Assembly: GCF_036227405.1 (NCBI RefSeq)
Contig: NZ_CP109473.1
Location: 8,556,001-8,620,000, forward strand
DNA: 64,000 nt
DNA from: Streptomyces sp. NBC_01460
GTDB lineage: Bacteria; Actinomycetota; Actinomycetes; Streptomycetales; Streptomycetaceae
Direction: 5' to 3'
Numbering within the stretch: position 1 is the stretch's first letter; every line of letters starts with the position of its first letter. Positions 8,944 to 18,210 of this stretch are shown piece by piece. The translations under genes and the position numbers were made by a program. The notes beneath the pieces are model-generated. The model was given only the letters and a program-made list of their open reading frames with translations, was not told the DNA's origin and did no database searches.

Positions 8944-10173
8944 TCACAGGCGGACGACGACCAGCGCGGTGTCGTCCGTGTTGCCACCCTGGGGGATCAG
9001 TTCCGCCAGCAGGGTGTCCGCCAGGGTGTCCGCATCCGCCTGTCCGTGACGGCCGAGGCAGTCGGCGAGCCGGTTCAGACCGGTGTCGATGTCCTCGTAG
9101 CGGCGTTCGATGAGGCCGTCGGTGTAGAGAACGAGAGTTGCGCCCTCGGAGAAGGCCGCTTCGGCCTGGATTCTCGGAACGTGCTCGAAGCGGGCGCCGA
9201 GCGGCGGGTCGGTGGCCCGGTCGAGGAACTCGACTGTCCCGTCGGCGTGCAGCAGGACGGGCGGGGGGTGGCCGGCGCTGCTGTAGGTCACGGTGCGGCG
9301 GTCACAGTCGATCACCGTCTGCAGAGCGGTGGTGGACTCGGCGCCCTCCACCGAGCGGGCGTAGAGGCCGAGTGCGTCGAGCGCCGCCGCGGGGCCGTCG
9401 GCCACCCGGACGGCTGCGCTGAGCGCACTGCGGAGCTGACCCATGACGCCCGCCGCGGTGAGGCCGTGGCCGACGACGTCGCCCACCGCGACGGCGAAGC
9501 AGCCGCCGGACAGTTCGGCCAGGTCGTACCAGTCGCCGCACACGTTCAGCGACCCGACTGAGGGCTGATAGCGCACAGCGCCACGGTGGCGGCCCAGCGG
9601 TCCGGGCGCGGGGAGCATCGCGGACTGCAGGCTCAGGGCGACCTCGCGTTCGCGGGCGTGGGCCCGGCGCAGCCGCTCGTTGACCTCCTGGAGCTCCCGG
9701 GCGCGGGTGTACAGCTCGGCCTCCAGGGCCCTGGTCCGGTCCCCGCCGGAGCGCCCGCCACGGGCGCGGAGCAGTTCGGTGACCTCCTCCACCCGGTGCA
9801 GCACCAGCGCCACCCGTCCGTCCGCGTCGACGACCGGGGCGTTGACCGGGCTCCAGTACCGCTTCTCCCACCGGCCGGGCCGGTCGGGGTCCTCGACGTC
9901 GTAGCGCTGCAGCGCCATGGCGTCGCGCTCCCCGGTGGCCGCCACCCGCAGCAGCGACGCCTGGAGGTTGCGCGTGCCGGTCGCGGCGGGATCGTTGGGG
10001 TTGTCCGGGAACACATCGAACATGTAGCGGCCGACGATCTGGCCACGGGTGCGCCCCGACGCGCGCAGATACGCCTCGTTGACGTCTGCGTACACCAGGT
10101 CGGTGGTGAGCAGGGCCGCCGCGGCCGGCAAGGCCTGGAAAACCGCCTCGTAGTCGATTCCGGAGTGCTTCAC
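8944..10173 (-). CDS. PAS domain-containing PP2C/SpoIIE-type phosphatase
   Basis: Serine/threonine phosphatase of 409 residues that probably dephosphorylates an anti-sigma-factor antagonist. The N-terminal PAS domain (about 5-125; LVYADVNEAYLRASG) should sense a ligand, a coiled linker follows (about 140-190), and the SpoIIE domain begins near 200. Metal-binding aspartates are seen in CGDWYDL, VAVGDVVGHG, LYTDGLIERR and the terminal NTDDTALVVV. I take the GTG at 10173 as start because the PAS domain begins just after it and GAAGGG precedes it; an ATG at 10317 would add 48 residues of low-quality sequence. Such phosphatases are numerous in Streptomyces; the partner here is unknown. Confidence 0.93.
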   Translation of the reverse strand: MKHSGIDYEAVFQALPAAAALLTTDLVYADVNEAYLRASGRTRGQIVGRYMFDVFPDNPNDPAATGTRNLQASLLRVAATGERDAMALQRYDVEDPDRPGRWEKRYWSPVNAPVVDADGRVALVLHRVEEVTELLRARGGRSGGDRTRALEAELYTRARELQEVNERLRRAHAREREVALSLQSAMLPAPGPLGRHRGAVRYQPSVGSLNVCGDWYDLAELSGGCFAVAVGDVVGHGLTAAGVMGQLRSALSAAVRVADGPAAALDALGLYARSVEGAESTTALQTVIDCDRRTVTYSSAGHPPPVLLHADGTVEFLDRATDPPLGARFEHVPRIQAEAAFSEGATLVLYTDGLIERRYEDIDTGLNRLADCLGRHGQADADTLADTLLAELIPQGGNTDDTALVVVRL

Positions 10174-10436
10174 GACGCCCTTCGCCTCTTGTGCAACAGC
10201 GGTCCGGCGAAACCTGCCGCACCGGACACCCGCGGGATCCCGACGTGACAGCGGCCGAACGCCCACAGCGTGACCCAGCCAGGCAGTCCAGGGGCCCCAT
10301 TGCGCCATCGGCGGCATGTCACCTGCCGTCGGTCACCCGGGCGAGTTCGTGGACCTGCGTGCGGCGGGCGTCCGCGGGGTCGGCAGGTCCGGAGCGCCGG
10401 TTCCCTGTGGCCTACAACCAAGCGTGGTCGTCAAGA

Positions 10437-10483
10437 GTCTTGATCTTCCGAGGCAGTCGCACGCTGCCCCGCACGATCAAGAC
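10437..10483 (+). promoter_or_regulatory. inverted repeat in the leader of the FN3 protein gene
   Basis: Perfect 9-bp arms GTCTTGATC/GATCAAGAC separated by 29 bases that contain a smaller GCAG/CTGC stem, ending 11 bases before the start codon and just ahead of the GAAGGA ribosome site. It could be an operator or an mRNA hairpin affecting translation. The remaining bases back to 10174 hold nothing else that I recognise. Confidence 0.4.
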
Positions 10484-10494
10484 CGAAGGAACGC

Positions 10495-12534
10495 ATGAAC
10501 CGACCCAGAGGAACGACGGTCTCCACCGCGAGCGCCGTCGTACTCGCCACCGCGGGCAGCCTGCTCACCGCGGCAGCCCCCGCGTCCGCCGCCGTGACCT
10601 GTGCATCGCCCGTCTTCACGCGGACGTTCTACGCGAACACCACCTTCACCGGGACCCCCAAGGGCACGGACTGCGACTCCGTGATCGACCAGAACTGGGG
10701 CACGGGCGCGCCCGGTTACAAGGGGATGCCCGCCAACGACTTCGGCGTCCGCTGGTCCATGAGCCGAGACTTCGGCTCCGGCGGGCCCTTCACCTTCACC
10801 GCGTCCTCCCGCGACGGCATCCGTGTGTACGTCGACGGCGTCCGCAAGGTCGACCTGTGGAAGAACGTCGCCGACACCGTCTCCAAGACCGTCAACCTGA
10901 CCATCCCGTCGGGCAAGCACAGTCTCCGCGTCGACTTCGTCAACTGGACGGGCGCCGCGAACGTCACGTTCGCGTACACGCCGCGCACCACGGCGACCGT
11001 CGACAAGGTCAAGCCGCTCGTGCCCACCGGGACCACCGTCGCCTACAGCACGGCGACCACGTCCACGAAGGTCAGCTGGGCGGCGAACAAGGAGATGGAC
11101 TTCGCCGGGTACCGCGTGTACCGCCGGCTGAAGGGCGCCGACTACCCCACGAAGCCGCTCGCGACCACGACGGCGACCTCGTGGACCGACACGACCGTCC
11201 CGAAGGACGGCAACGTCTACTACTACGAGGTCCGCGCCTACGACAAGGCCGGCAACACCTCCTCCGGCACCGCGGACCTCGGCATCACCACCGTCGACCG
11301 CACCGCCCCCGCCGCCCCGAAGGGCGTCGAGGACAACTGGGCCATCGGCAACCCCACCAGGATCACGCTCTACTGGGACAGCAACACCGAGCCCGACCTC
11401 GCCGAGTACCGCGTCTACCGCTCGACCTCCCTGCCGGTCGCCCTCACCCCCGCCAACCGCCTGGCTTCCTCGGGCGGCGGCTACAGCGGACCGCTGCCGC
11501 AGACCGGTGACACCTATTACTACGTCGTCACCGCCGTCGACACGCACGGCAACGAGTCCCCGGCCTCGGGCTCCGCCGAGTACTACAGCGACGACCTGAC
11601 CGGCCCGGTCGACACCCCGCTCGGCACCCGGGTCACGGAGGGCGAGACCGGCGTCACCGTCACCTGGGACGCCTCGGAAGGGACCAGCACCGACTTCGCG
11701 GGCTGGTCGGTCTTCCGGTCGCTCAAGCCGCGCGCCTCCGGAATCACGGTGTGGGAGGTCGCCCAAGGGCTGAGGGGCACCACCAAGTTCGTCGACAACA
11801 CCGTGAAGCCCGGCACCACCTACTACTACTGGGTGGTCGCCAAGGACTGGGAGGGCAACCCGGGCACCTCGTCCACCGACCTCCCGGTCACCGTCGCGGG
11901 CAACACGACCGCGCCCGCCGCGATCCAGGGCGTCACCACGGTCCCCAAGGCGAACGGTGTCACTGTCTCCTGGAAGGCGAGCGGCGACCCGTCCCTCGAC
12001 CACTACCGGGTGCTGCGCGGCACGTCCGTCGACGGGAAATGGGACTGGACCCCGGTGGGCGACCGCACCAACGAGCGCCCGTGGCTCACCGGCACGACCT
12101 GGCACGACGTGACACCCGCCGACGGTGAGCAGGTGCGCTACGCCGTCGTCGGCGTCGACCAGTACGGCAACCAGCTCACCCCGGACACCGGCGCGACCGT
12201 CACCGGCGTCACCGAGCTGGACCTCCGTCCGACCGCCCCGCCCGCCACCGGCTCGCCGTTCACCTGGATCCGCCCCAACGGGCCGAGAGACTTCAACCTG
12301 TACCTCGAAGACACCACGAACGAGAACGGCAGCGAGGCCACCGGGTTCCACGTCCGCCGCTGGAACCCGGCGACAGGGACGTTCGACCTCCTCGGCACGG
12401 GCGAGATCTCCGGCTTCATGTCGTGGCACGACGCCGACCAGCCGAAGTCGACCACGCTCTTCTACCGTTTCACCGTCGTGTACGCGGACGGCACGGAGTC
12501 GGGCGCGACCGAGATCGCCGGCGCGATCGCCTGA
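10495..12534 (+). CDS. secreted PA14 / fibronectin type III protein
   Basis: Exported protein of 679 residues. A signal peptide ends near residue 33 (ASAA, then VTCASPVF). Residues 35-155 form a PA14-like beta domain (FYANTTFTGTP, SRDGIRVYVDGVRK), usually a carbohydrate- or surface-binding module. Four fibronectin type III repeats follow from about 165 to 575, each with a YRVYR or YYYxV strand (for example FAGYRVYRRL, LAEYRVYRS, YYYWVVAKD), and a related C-terminal domain runs to the end. No catalytic domain is seen, so it is probably an adhesin or binding protein. SD GAAGGA lies 5 bases before the ATG. Confidence 0.9.
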   Translation: MNRPRGTTVSTASAVVLATAGSLLTAAAPASAAVTCASPVFTRTFYANTTFTGTPKGTDCDSVIDQNWGTGAPGYKGMPANDFGVRWSMSRDFGSGGPFTFTASSRDGIRVYVDGVRKVDLWKNVADTVSKTVNLTIPSGKHSLRVDFVNWTGAANVTFAYTPRTTATVDKVKPLVPTGTTVAYSTATTSTKVSWAANKEMDFAGYRVYRRLKGADYPTKPLATTTATSWTDTTVPKDGNVYYYEVRAYDKAGNTSSGTADLGITTVDRTAPAAPKGVEDNWAIGNPTRITLYWDSNTEPDLAEYRVYRSTSLPVALTPANRLASSGGGYSGPLPQTGDTYYYVVTAVDTHGNESPASGSAEYYSDDLTGPVDTPLGTRVTEGETGVTVTWDASEGTSTDFAGWSVFRSLKPRASGITVWEVAQGLRGTTKFVDNTVKPGTTYYYWVVAKDWEGNPGTSSTDLPVTVAGNTTAPAAIQGVTTVPKANGVTVSWKASGDPSLDHYRVLRGTSVDGKWDWTPVGDRTNERPWLTGTTWHDVTPADGEQVRYAVVGVDQYGNQLTPDTGATVTGVTELDLRPTAPPATGSPFTWIRPNGPRDFNLYLEDTTNENGSEATGFHVRRWNPATGTFDLLGTGEISGFMSWHDADQPKSTTLFYRFTVVYADGTESGATEIAGAIA

Positions 12535-13162
12535 GCCCGGGAGTCGTACCCGGACGGCGGTCAACGCTCCGGGTACGCCCCCCCCACGGGCACCGCGGAA
12601 CCTGGGGTCCGGTCCGCTGAGAGCCGTTCGCGTTCCGGGCAGACCGGATCCAGCACGGACGGGACCCGCCTCCAGGGTGCGGCGGGAGGTGCGCGGCAGA
12701 CAGGTGACCGTGGTCGGGGCGAGGTCCAGGACGGCGCCGCCCGTGAGCAGGCCCGGCAGCCCGCGAGGACCACCAGCAGCACGTCCAGCACGTCCTCCTG
12801 GTACTCGCCACCTGCGGCGTCCGGCAGCAGGTGCACGACGTGCGCCGCTCGCAACAGGTCCGGTCGGCACCTGATACGCATGGCTGCTCTACGCGGTGAC
12901 TGCCCCGATCTGTCTTCTCTTCGCGCTCTGCGTGATGGTCCATCTGCATGTCGACGGCGCTGCGGACGACAACACCTTCCGGCGCTGGAAGATCCAACCC
13001 GGACCGGCGTGAGGCCGCTGCCGATGAGGGGATGGAGGGCGAACGCGACTTCGTTCATGAGTCGTTGGGACGGGCCGCCCGCCAACTCCAGAAGTGCTTC
13101 GTCCTCGTGTCGTCCACGAACTGTCGGGTTAGTGGACCGCTGCGTCGGGGGAGTAGCGGATC
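12535..13162. other. gene-poor region with a possible minus-strand ORF remnant
   Basis: A minus-strand frame from 12881 to 12561 begins with a coding-like stretch (MRIRCRPDLLRAAHVVHLL, then DVLDVLLVVLAG) but then loses any resemblance to protein. It may be the remnant of a small gene. No other gene, repeat or hairpin was recognised; the last 20 bases hold the GGGGGAG ribosome site of the permease gene. Confidence 0.35.
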
Positions 13163-14470
13163 ATGACGAGTACCGATCATGTCGCGAACGGTCACAGCCG
13201 GCCCCCAGGGGCGCCACCAGGCTCGTCGGCCCGTCAGCTGGCTGCTGCCTCCATCGGCAACGCGGCCGAATGGTACGACTGGTACGCCTACTCCTTCCTC
13301 GCCGTCTACATCGCTGACCAGGTCTTTCCGGAAAGCACGAGCAACTCCCTGGTCCCTCTGCTTGCCACCTTCGCCGTCTTCGCCGTCGGCTTCTTCATGC
13401 GGCCCATCGGCGGCCTGCTCATGGGAGCCGTAGCCGACCGCCATGGCCGGCGCGCTGCCCTCACCGCGACCATCCTGCTGATGGGTGCCGGCAGCCTTCT
13501 CGTCGCCCTGACCCCCACTTACCATGCCGTCGGCGTCCTCGCTCCTGTCGTTCTTGTCATCGCACGGCTGGTACAGGGGCTTTCGGTGGGCGGCGAGTTC
13601 GCCGCCTCGACGACCTTCCTCGTCGAATCGGCCGGTCCTGGAAGGCGCGGACTCTTCTCCAGCTTCCAGTACGTCTCCACCACCATCGGCCAGCTCATCG
13701 CATCCGGCGTCGCCGCGCTTCTCGTGCTTCTCCTCACCAACGACCGGATGAACGAATGGGGCTGGCGCGTTCCCTTCCTGATCGGCGCGCTCTTCAGCCT
13801 CGTCGGCCTCTGGATCCGCAGAGGAGCCCACGAGACCCGTCCCGCGGAACAGAGGTCCGGCCCCCGCCCCGGTCTCTTCGAGGCCCTGCGATGCCATCCC
13901 CGCGAGTCTCTCCTGATCTGCGGCATCACTGCGGGCGGCACCATCGCCTACTACACGTGGACGACTTACCTGCCCACCTACGCCCAGGTGAACGCGAACT
14001 TCGACAAGGGAGACGCGCTGGTCGTCAGTACCATCTCCCTCGCCTTCTTCGCGCTGCTCCAGCCCCTGGGCGGCATGCTGTCCGACCGGATCGGCCGTAA
14101 GCCGCTCCTGCTCTTCTTCGCGCTCGGATTCGCGGCGCTCGTCGTTCCCCTGCTCGACTCGGTCACCGACGCTTTCGCCTCCCTGCTTCTGGTGCAGTGT
14201 GCGGGGATGGTCCTGCTCACCGGCTACACCTCCGTGGCAGCGGCCGTGAACGCCGAGATCTTTCCCGCACGCGTACGGGCCGCAGGGATCGGCTTTCCCT
14301 ACTCGCTGACTGTGGCCTTGTTCGGCGGTACAGCCCCGTATGTCGGCACCTGGTTCAAGGAAGCCGGCCACGCCGGAGGGTTTCCCTGGTACGTGGCAGG
14401 ACTTTGCCTCGTATCGGCTTGCTTCTACCTGGTCCTGCCCGAGACCGCGAAGGGGCCGCTGAAGGGTTGA
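13163..14470 (+). CDS. MFS permease, metabolite:H+ symporter (MHS) type
   Basis: Inner-membrane transporter of 435 residues with twelve predicted helices. The signature NAAEWYDWYAY near residue 35 and GADRxGRR-type loop (GAVADRHGRRAAL) near 95 mark the MHS family, whose members import organic acids, proline/betaine or shikimate with protons. The second half repeats the loop as LSDRIGRKPLLL. It stands alone, so the substrate cannot be inferred. ATG is preceded by GGGGGAG. Confidence 0.93.
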   Translation: MTSTDHVANGHSRPPGAPPGSSARQLAAASIGNAAEWYDWYAYSFLAVYIADQVFPESTSNSLVPLLATFAVFAVGFFMRPIGGLLMGAVADRHGRRAALTATILLMGAGSLLVALTPTYHAVGVLAPVVLVIARLVQGLSVGGEFAASTTFLVESAGPGRRGLFSSFQYVSTTIGQLIASGVAALLVLLLTNDRMNEWGWRVPFLIGALFSLVGLWIRRGAHETRPAEQRSGPRPGLFEALRCHPRESLLICGITAGGTIAYYTWTTYLPTYAQVNANFDKGDALVVSTISLAFFALLQPLGGMLSDRIGRKPLLLFFALGFAALVVPLLDSVTDAFASLLLVQCAGMVLLTGYTSVAAAVNAEIFPARVRAAGIGFPYSLTVALFGGTAPYVGTWFKEAGHAGGFPWYVAGLCLVSACFYLVLPETAKGPLKG

Positions 14471-14689
14471 CCGGAGACTCAAACGGCTCGATGCCTACGC
14501 CCAACGCCCGACGTCTCTACCGCACGGCGCACCCCACGTTCGAGGCTTCCGCCGAGGACACTCCCAACACGTCACGGCCGACGGCGTACGAGGAGATCCG
14601 GCTTGCAGCGGCGGGCAGCCGAGGTGATCGGGCACGGCGGGGCGCTGGTCGAAGGGCTGCGGATGTCCGGGCCCGCGGGCCATCCGTGG

Positions 14690-14897
14690 GACTCGGCTTC
14701 AAGGTGATTCCGCTTCAAGGCGATTTCGCGAGGCTGGGTTGTCGAGCGGACCTTCCGCCGGCTCGTGCACCGCCGCCTCGCCCGCGACTACGAGAGTCAC
14801 CCCCCACCGCTCCGACGCCATGATCAAGGACGCGATGGTCGACCTCACGAGCCGACGGCTCGCCCATGAGTCCACACCGCACGGGCGCGACTCCTGA
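14690..14897 (+). pseudogene. IS5-type transposase C-terminal remnant
   Basis: The frame around 14740 reads VVERTFRRLVHRRLARDYE, the conserved end of IS5-group transposases, where VVERTF.W....RRLARDYE is usual. A frameshift then moves to the frame starting at ATG 14820 (MIKDAMVDLTSRRLA), which is the following conserved segment. Just upstream a 16-base unit (cttcaaggtgattccg) is tandemly duplicated, another sign of decay. No inverted repeats of the element were found. Confidence 0.75.
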
Positions 14898-14902
14898 TCA
14901 GG

Positions 14903-15214
14903 TCAGAAGTCAGAACCCTGAACAGGGCAGTGCCAGTCGGCCGAGTCGACCAAGTTCCCGTCCCTGTCGCTGAGGTGGAAGCAGTCGCCGTTGACCCACA
15001 CCGTGACCGATGCGGGCCGATGGTCGACCTGGAACGGCTCGTCCCCGCGCAGCGTCCCTGACCATGATCCATCCGCTGCGGGCAAGTGGGTGACAACCGC
15101 CCACGTCTGCTTCGGCGGAATCCGTTGCGTTTGCGCCCAGGGCTCCACGGTCAGCTCGAGCGCAGCCTCACCACCGTTGCGGAGCAGCAGCCGCGCTGTC
15201 CCCCTGGTGTCCAT
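14903..15214 (-). CDS. hypothetical small protein
   Basis: Unknown protein of 103 residues with good Streptomyces codon use and a GGAAGGGGGC ribosome site 5 bases before the ATG. It is predicted soluble and beta-rich (LLLRNGGEAALELTVEPWAQ; ASVTVWVNGDCFHLSD), with a regular alternation of hydrophobic residues. No signal peptide or known motif. It starts away from the hexapeptide gene and ends next to the transposase remnant. Confidence 0.65.
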   Translation of the reverse strand: MDTRGTARLLLRNGGEAALELTVEPWAQTQRIPPKQTWAVVTHLPAADGSWSGTLRGDEPFQVDHRPASVTVWVNGDCFHLSDRDGNLVDSADWHCPVQGSDF

Positions 15215-15411
15215 GCCCGGCCCCCTTCCTTACCTCCACGGACCATTTTGCCTGCAACCGCAGGCCCCGCGGACCCGCGATCACCGGGCCCGAGCTACTG
15301 CGTCGCCCGAGTTTTCGAACAGACCCCGGATCGCGGATGACACATGGTCCAGCGAACGCGATGTCGGAAATCCGCCAGCACGTTCCTGGTCGGTCGGGCG
15401 AGAATCCGCTC

Positions 15412-16053
15412 ATGACCGCTGAAGCGCAGGGAATCCGCATCCGTCACCGTGGGCATGAACCGCAGGTCCATCCCACCGCCTATGTCGCCCCGACAGCCAC
15501 GCTCGTCGGTGATGTCCACGTGGGGCCGAGGGCGCGGGTGATGTACGGCGCGGTGCTCGATGCCGAGGGGGCCCGGATCGAGGTCGGGGAGGCGGCGGTG
15601 ATCTGCGAGAACGCGGTGTTGCGCGGGTCCGCGATCGCCGGCGATCAGCCGGTGATTGTCGGCGACCACGTTTTCGTGGGGCCGCACGCCACGCTGCTGG
15701 GCTGCGAGGTCGGCAGATGCGTCTATGTGGCGACCGCGGCCACGGTCCTGCAGTGCGCACGGCTGGGGGCCGGCTCGGTTGTCGCTGTCGGCGCGCTCGT
15801 CCATGCGCGCACCGTCCTGCCGGAGGGGTACTTCGTACCGCCCCACACCGTGGCGCTCGATGAGCCGGTGCGGCTGCTGGCCCCTGGCGATCCGGGCCTG
15901 ACCGAGGCTGTCGGGCGGGTGGGCTTCGCGCAGGTGGCGTTCGGCGTGGACGCGGAGTGGACCGACCGGATCAGCCGGTACGAGCGCATCGCGGAGGTGC
16001 GCGTAGCCGAGTTCGGCACACACGCGGACGATGAGGTTCTGGACCTCGGCTAG
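15412..16053 (+). CDS. left-handed beta-helix protein, gamma-carbonic anhydrase/acyltransferase-like
   Basis: Protein of 213 residues built of hexapeptide repeats (VHPTAYVAPTATLVGDVHVG, GSAIAGDQPVIVGDHVFVG), the fold of gamma-class carbonic anhydrases and hexapeptide acyltransferases. Histidines occur in the expected coils (VGPHATLLG), but I cannot confirm all three zinc ligands, so the enzyme activity is open. The C-terminal 40 residues form a helix, as in trimeric members. The ATG at 15412 fits the domain start; an in-frame ATG at 15361 is an alternative. Its stop overlaps the end of the convergent DUF305 gene. Confidence 0.8.
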   Translation: MTAEAQGIRIRHRGHEPQVHPTAYVAPTATLVGDVHVGPRARVMYGAVLDAEGARIEVGEAAVICENAVLRGSAIAGDQPVIVGDHVFVGPHATLLGCEVGRCVYVATAATVLQCARLGAGSVVAVGALVHARTVLPEGYFVPPHTVALDEPVRLLAPGDPGLTEAVGRVGFAQVAFGVDAEWTDRISRYERIAEVRVAEFGTHADDEVLDLG

Positions 16054-16691
16054 CGCCGCGTCAGGGACGCTTGTGTTGTGATGAGGTGACCAGCCGTCCG
16101 GATTCCACCCCGGCGTGCGCGTCCGGCAGGCTGTGCTGCTCGCAGCTTTTCCAGCCGGGAGGCCTGCTCGGCCGTCCTCCTCGCGATGGCTGCGGCCAGT
16201 TCCGTCGCCTCGTCGGCCTGGCCATGGGCCTGTTCGCCGGCGCAGAGCAACCGGTACTGCGTGAAGCCTGCACGCAGCGCGTCGGTGAGAATCCGGTCGA
16301 ACGCCTGGCCGTTCGTGGCTGCCGCCTTCTCGAGGGTGCCGAGACTCACCATGCCCGGCATGTCGTGCCCGTCGTGGGGGCGGGTGTCGGGGACGCCTGC
16401 GAGACGCAGCACCGCGCGCAGTCTGCGGAGGTCTCCGCGCAGTGTCGATCCCGTCTTCGCCGCCAGCTCGGCCAGGCTCGGGTCCGCCGTGCGGGAGGGA
16501 GCCAGATCGGTCAGGAGTCGTGCACGCTCGGCCATGGGGATCATCAACAGGATCCAAGCGGTGTCGGTGGTGTTGAAGGCCGGTCCCGGCGACGCGCCGG
16601 CCGTCGGCTGCGAGGTGCAGCCGACGGCCGGCAGCGCCACCAGCATGGCGCATGCCGACCACAGGGTCAGAACGTGCCGGCGGAGTTGCAC
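16050..16691 (-). CDS. DUF305 lipoprotein
   Basis: Exported lipoprotein of 213 residues. With the GTG at 16691 the N-terminus is MQLRRHVLTLWSACAML followed by the lipobox LPAVGC, an ideal signal, and AGAAGG precedes it. The mature part is a four-helix ferritin-like DUF305 domain (MIPMAERARLL; HDGHDMPGM with a His/Met-rich centre; AFDRILTDALRAGFTQY), a family often linked to copper handling. It overlaps the end of the upstream CBM6-DUF1996 gene by 25 bases, so the two are co-translated. Confidence 0.82.
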   Translation of the reverse strand: MQLRRHVLTLWSACAMLVALPAVGCTSQPTAGASPGPAFNTTDTAWILLMIPMAERARLLTDLAPSRTADPSLAELAAKTGSTLRGDLRRLRAVLRLAGVPDTRPHDGHDMPGMVSLGTLEKAAATNGQAFDRILTDALRAGFTQYRLLCAGEQAHGQADEATELAAAIARRTAEQASRLEKLRAAQPAGRARRGGIRTAGHLITTQASLTRR

Positions 16692-18037
16692 TTGGCCTTC
16701 TGGGTGATGCAGTCCTTCACGCGGTGCCCGAGACCGGCGTTGTCCCAGGCGTTGAAGAAGTCGCCGTGGATGGACGATGCCATGCCCGAGGCCAGCCGGA
16801 AACCCGCGGCGCTGCCGCTGGTCGGATAGCTGACGACGAAGGAGAGGTTGGGGATGGCGACAGGGTAGGCGCCGCTGCACTTGCCGTCGTAGGTGGTCGC
16901 CACGTGCGACTTGTGGTCGGGACTGTCGAGGTTCTTGCCGTCCCAGCAGTCGGGGAAGACGAGTTGGTGGGTGAGATGAGCCTGCGGGGCGCAGCGGGGC
17001 CAGTTGCCGTCGGCGCTGCGGCCGATCTCACCGCCCTCGCCCGCGCACCAGTACTGGCCCGGCGAGCCGGCCGGGGTGGGCGTCTGGGTCTTGGCGTTGC
17101 CCGCGATCATGCGGAACCCCTGTGGGAAGGGCACGGTCGCCGAGGGGTCGACGAGCCGGGAACCGTAGTACACGATCATGCCCTCGGCCTCGACGGCCTT
17201 GTCGCCTTCGTACAGCGTCGGGATCCAGTACGCCGAGAGGTCGTTGGCAGGGGTGCAACTGGTGGGTGTGTTGGTCAGCAGCGACTGGGGTGTGGAGAAC
17301 GCGTCGGTGCTCTTGTTGCCGAAGAAGCTGTGCATGTGGGACGCGCCGGGCAGGCCCGGCAGGACGATGGGGTCGTCCGGCTTGGAGTGGCTGTAGGAGC
17401 AGGTGGCGTTGAACTCCGGGACCCGGACGATGCCGGCGGGCACCGCGGCGGGCGTCATCGCACGGAACTGCGCCAACTGGGCGTCCCACTTGGCCTGGTC
17501 GATGGGGACCCATCCGGCTGCCGGGCTGTCGCCCGCGCCGACGAAGGAGAACCAGTTGATGTTGACGAAGTCACCGGTGGCGGTGCTGCGGAGCACGGTG
17601 AACACCGTCTGTGGGCCGGTGGGATGGGTGGTGACGTCGGTGGCCTGGGTCGCCCAGGTCTGCCAACCGCCGGTCGGGGAGACCGGTATGACGGCGAGCA
17701 GTGGTCCGGTCAGGCTGCCGGTGCGGAATTCCACCGTGCCCGCGCCGACGGCGGACGCGATCCGGGCCGACACCGTCAGCCGGCCGGCTGCGCCGAGGTC
17801 GACGTTGTCGAAGCGCATCCAGTCGCCGGCGGCGAGGAACGCGGCGTTCTGGCCGCCCCCGATGTCCCCGGTCGTCTCCGACACGACACCCGACTGGGCT
17901 GCGTAGGACTCGGCCTGGACGGTGACCGTCGCGGCCTGGGCCTGCTGGGTCGATACGGTCAAGCTGAGGGCGGCGGCCAGCACGACCGCCAGCGTGCTCG
18001 CCAACAGTGTGTACAGATGGACGGGATATCTGCGCAT
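16667..18037 (-). CDS. secreted CBM6 + DUF1996 protein
   Basis: Exported protein of 456 residues. A signal peptide ends around residue 36 (TQQAQA, then ATVTVQAES). Residues 37-165 form a carbohydrate-binding module of family 6 (YAAQSGVV, NVDLGAAGRLTVSARIAS). The rest is DUF1996, seen in secreted proteins of fungi and actinomycetes, with its typical HMHSFFGNKSTD, WIPTLYEGDKAVE, CWDGKNLDSPDHKSHVA and NLSFVVSYPTSG motifs and many paired cysteines. It probably acts on or binds cell-wall or plant polysaccharide; the reaction is unknown. It leads a two-gene unit with the DUF305 lipoprotein. Confidence 0.9.
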   Translation of the reverse strand: MRRYPVHLYTLLASTLAVVLAAALSLTVSTQQAQAATVTVQAESYAAQSGVVSETTGDIGGGQNAAFLAAGDWMRFDNVDLGAAGRLTVSARIASAVGAGTVEFRTGSLTGPLLAVIPVSPTGGWQTWATQATDVTTHPTGPQTVFTVLRSTATGDFVNINWFSFVGAGDSPAAGWVPIDQAKWDAQLAQFRAMTPAAVPAGIVRVPEFNATCSYSHSKPDDPIVLPGLPGASHMHSFFGNKSTDAFSTPQSLLTNTPTSCTPANDLSAYWIPTLYEGDKAVEAEGMIVYYGSRLVDPSATVPFPQGFRMIAGNAKTQTPTPAGSPGQYWCAGEGGEIGRSADGNWPRCAPQAHLTHQLVFPDCWDGKNLDSPDHKSHVATTYDGKCSGAYPVAIPNLSFVVSYPTSGSAAGFRLASGMASSIHGDFFNAWDNAGLGHRVKDCITQKAKCNSAGTF

Positions 18038-18210
18038 TTCACTTCCTTACGGGCATCAGGGGCGACGGGTCTGCTCGCCGAAGTGCGGCGAGGGGAGAGC
18101 AGAAGGCGGACAGCGGTGTGCGCCCGCGGGGGAGTCCGGGTGTCTCGGGGAGCCGCCCACAGGGGGCGGGCGGGCCGCCCGGGACCTCGCGGGCACCGGG
18201 CGGCCAGGGG

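Noticed and set aside
8584..9561. A 325-codon plus-strand frame
   Set aside because: Mostly antisense to the PAS-SpoIIE phosphatase; only an ATG behind GGAGGGACATC at about 8773 made it tempting, but the product has no sense as a protein.
10477..12870. A 797-codon minus-strand frame opposite the FN3 protein
   Set aside because: It is the antisense shadow of a clearly real secreted protein and has no domain resemblance.
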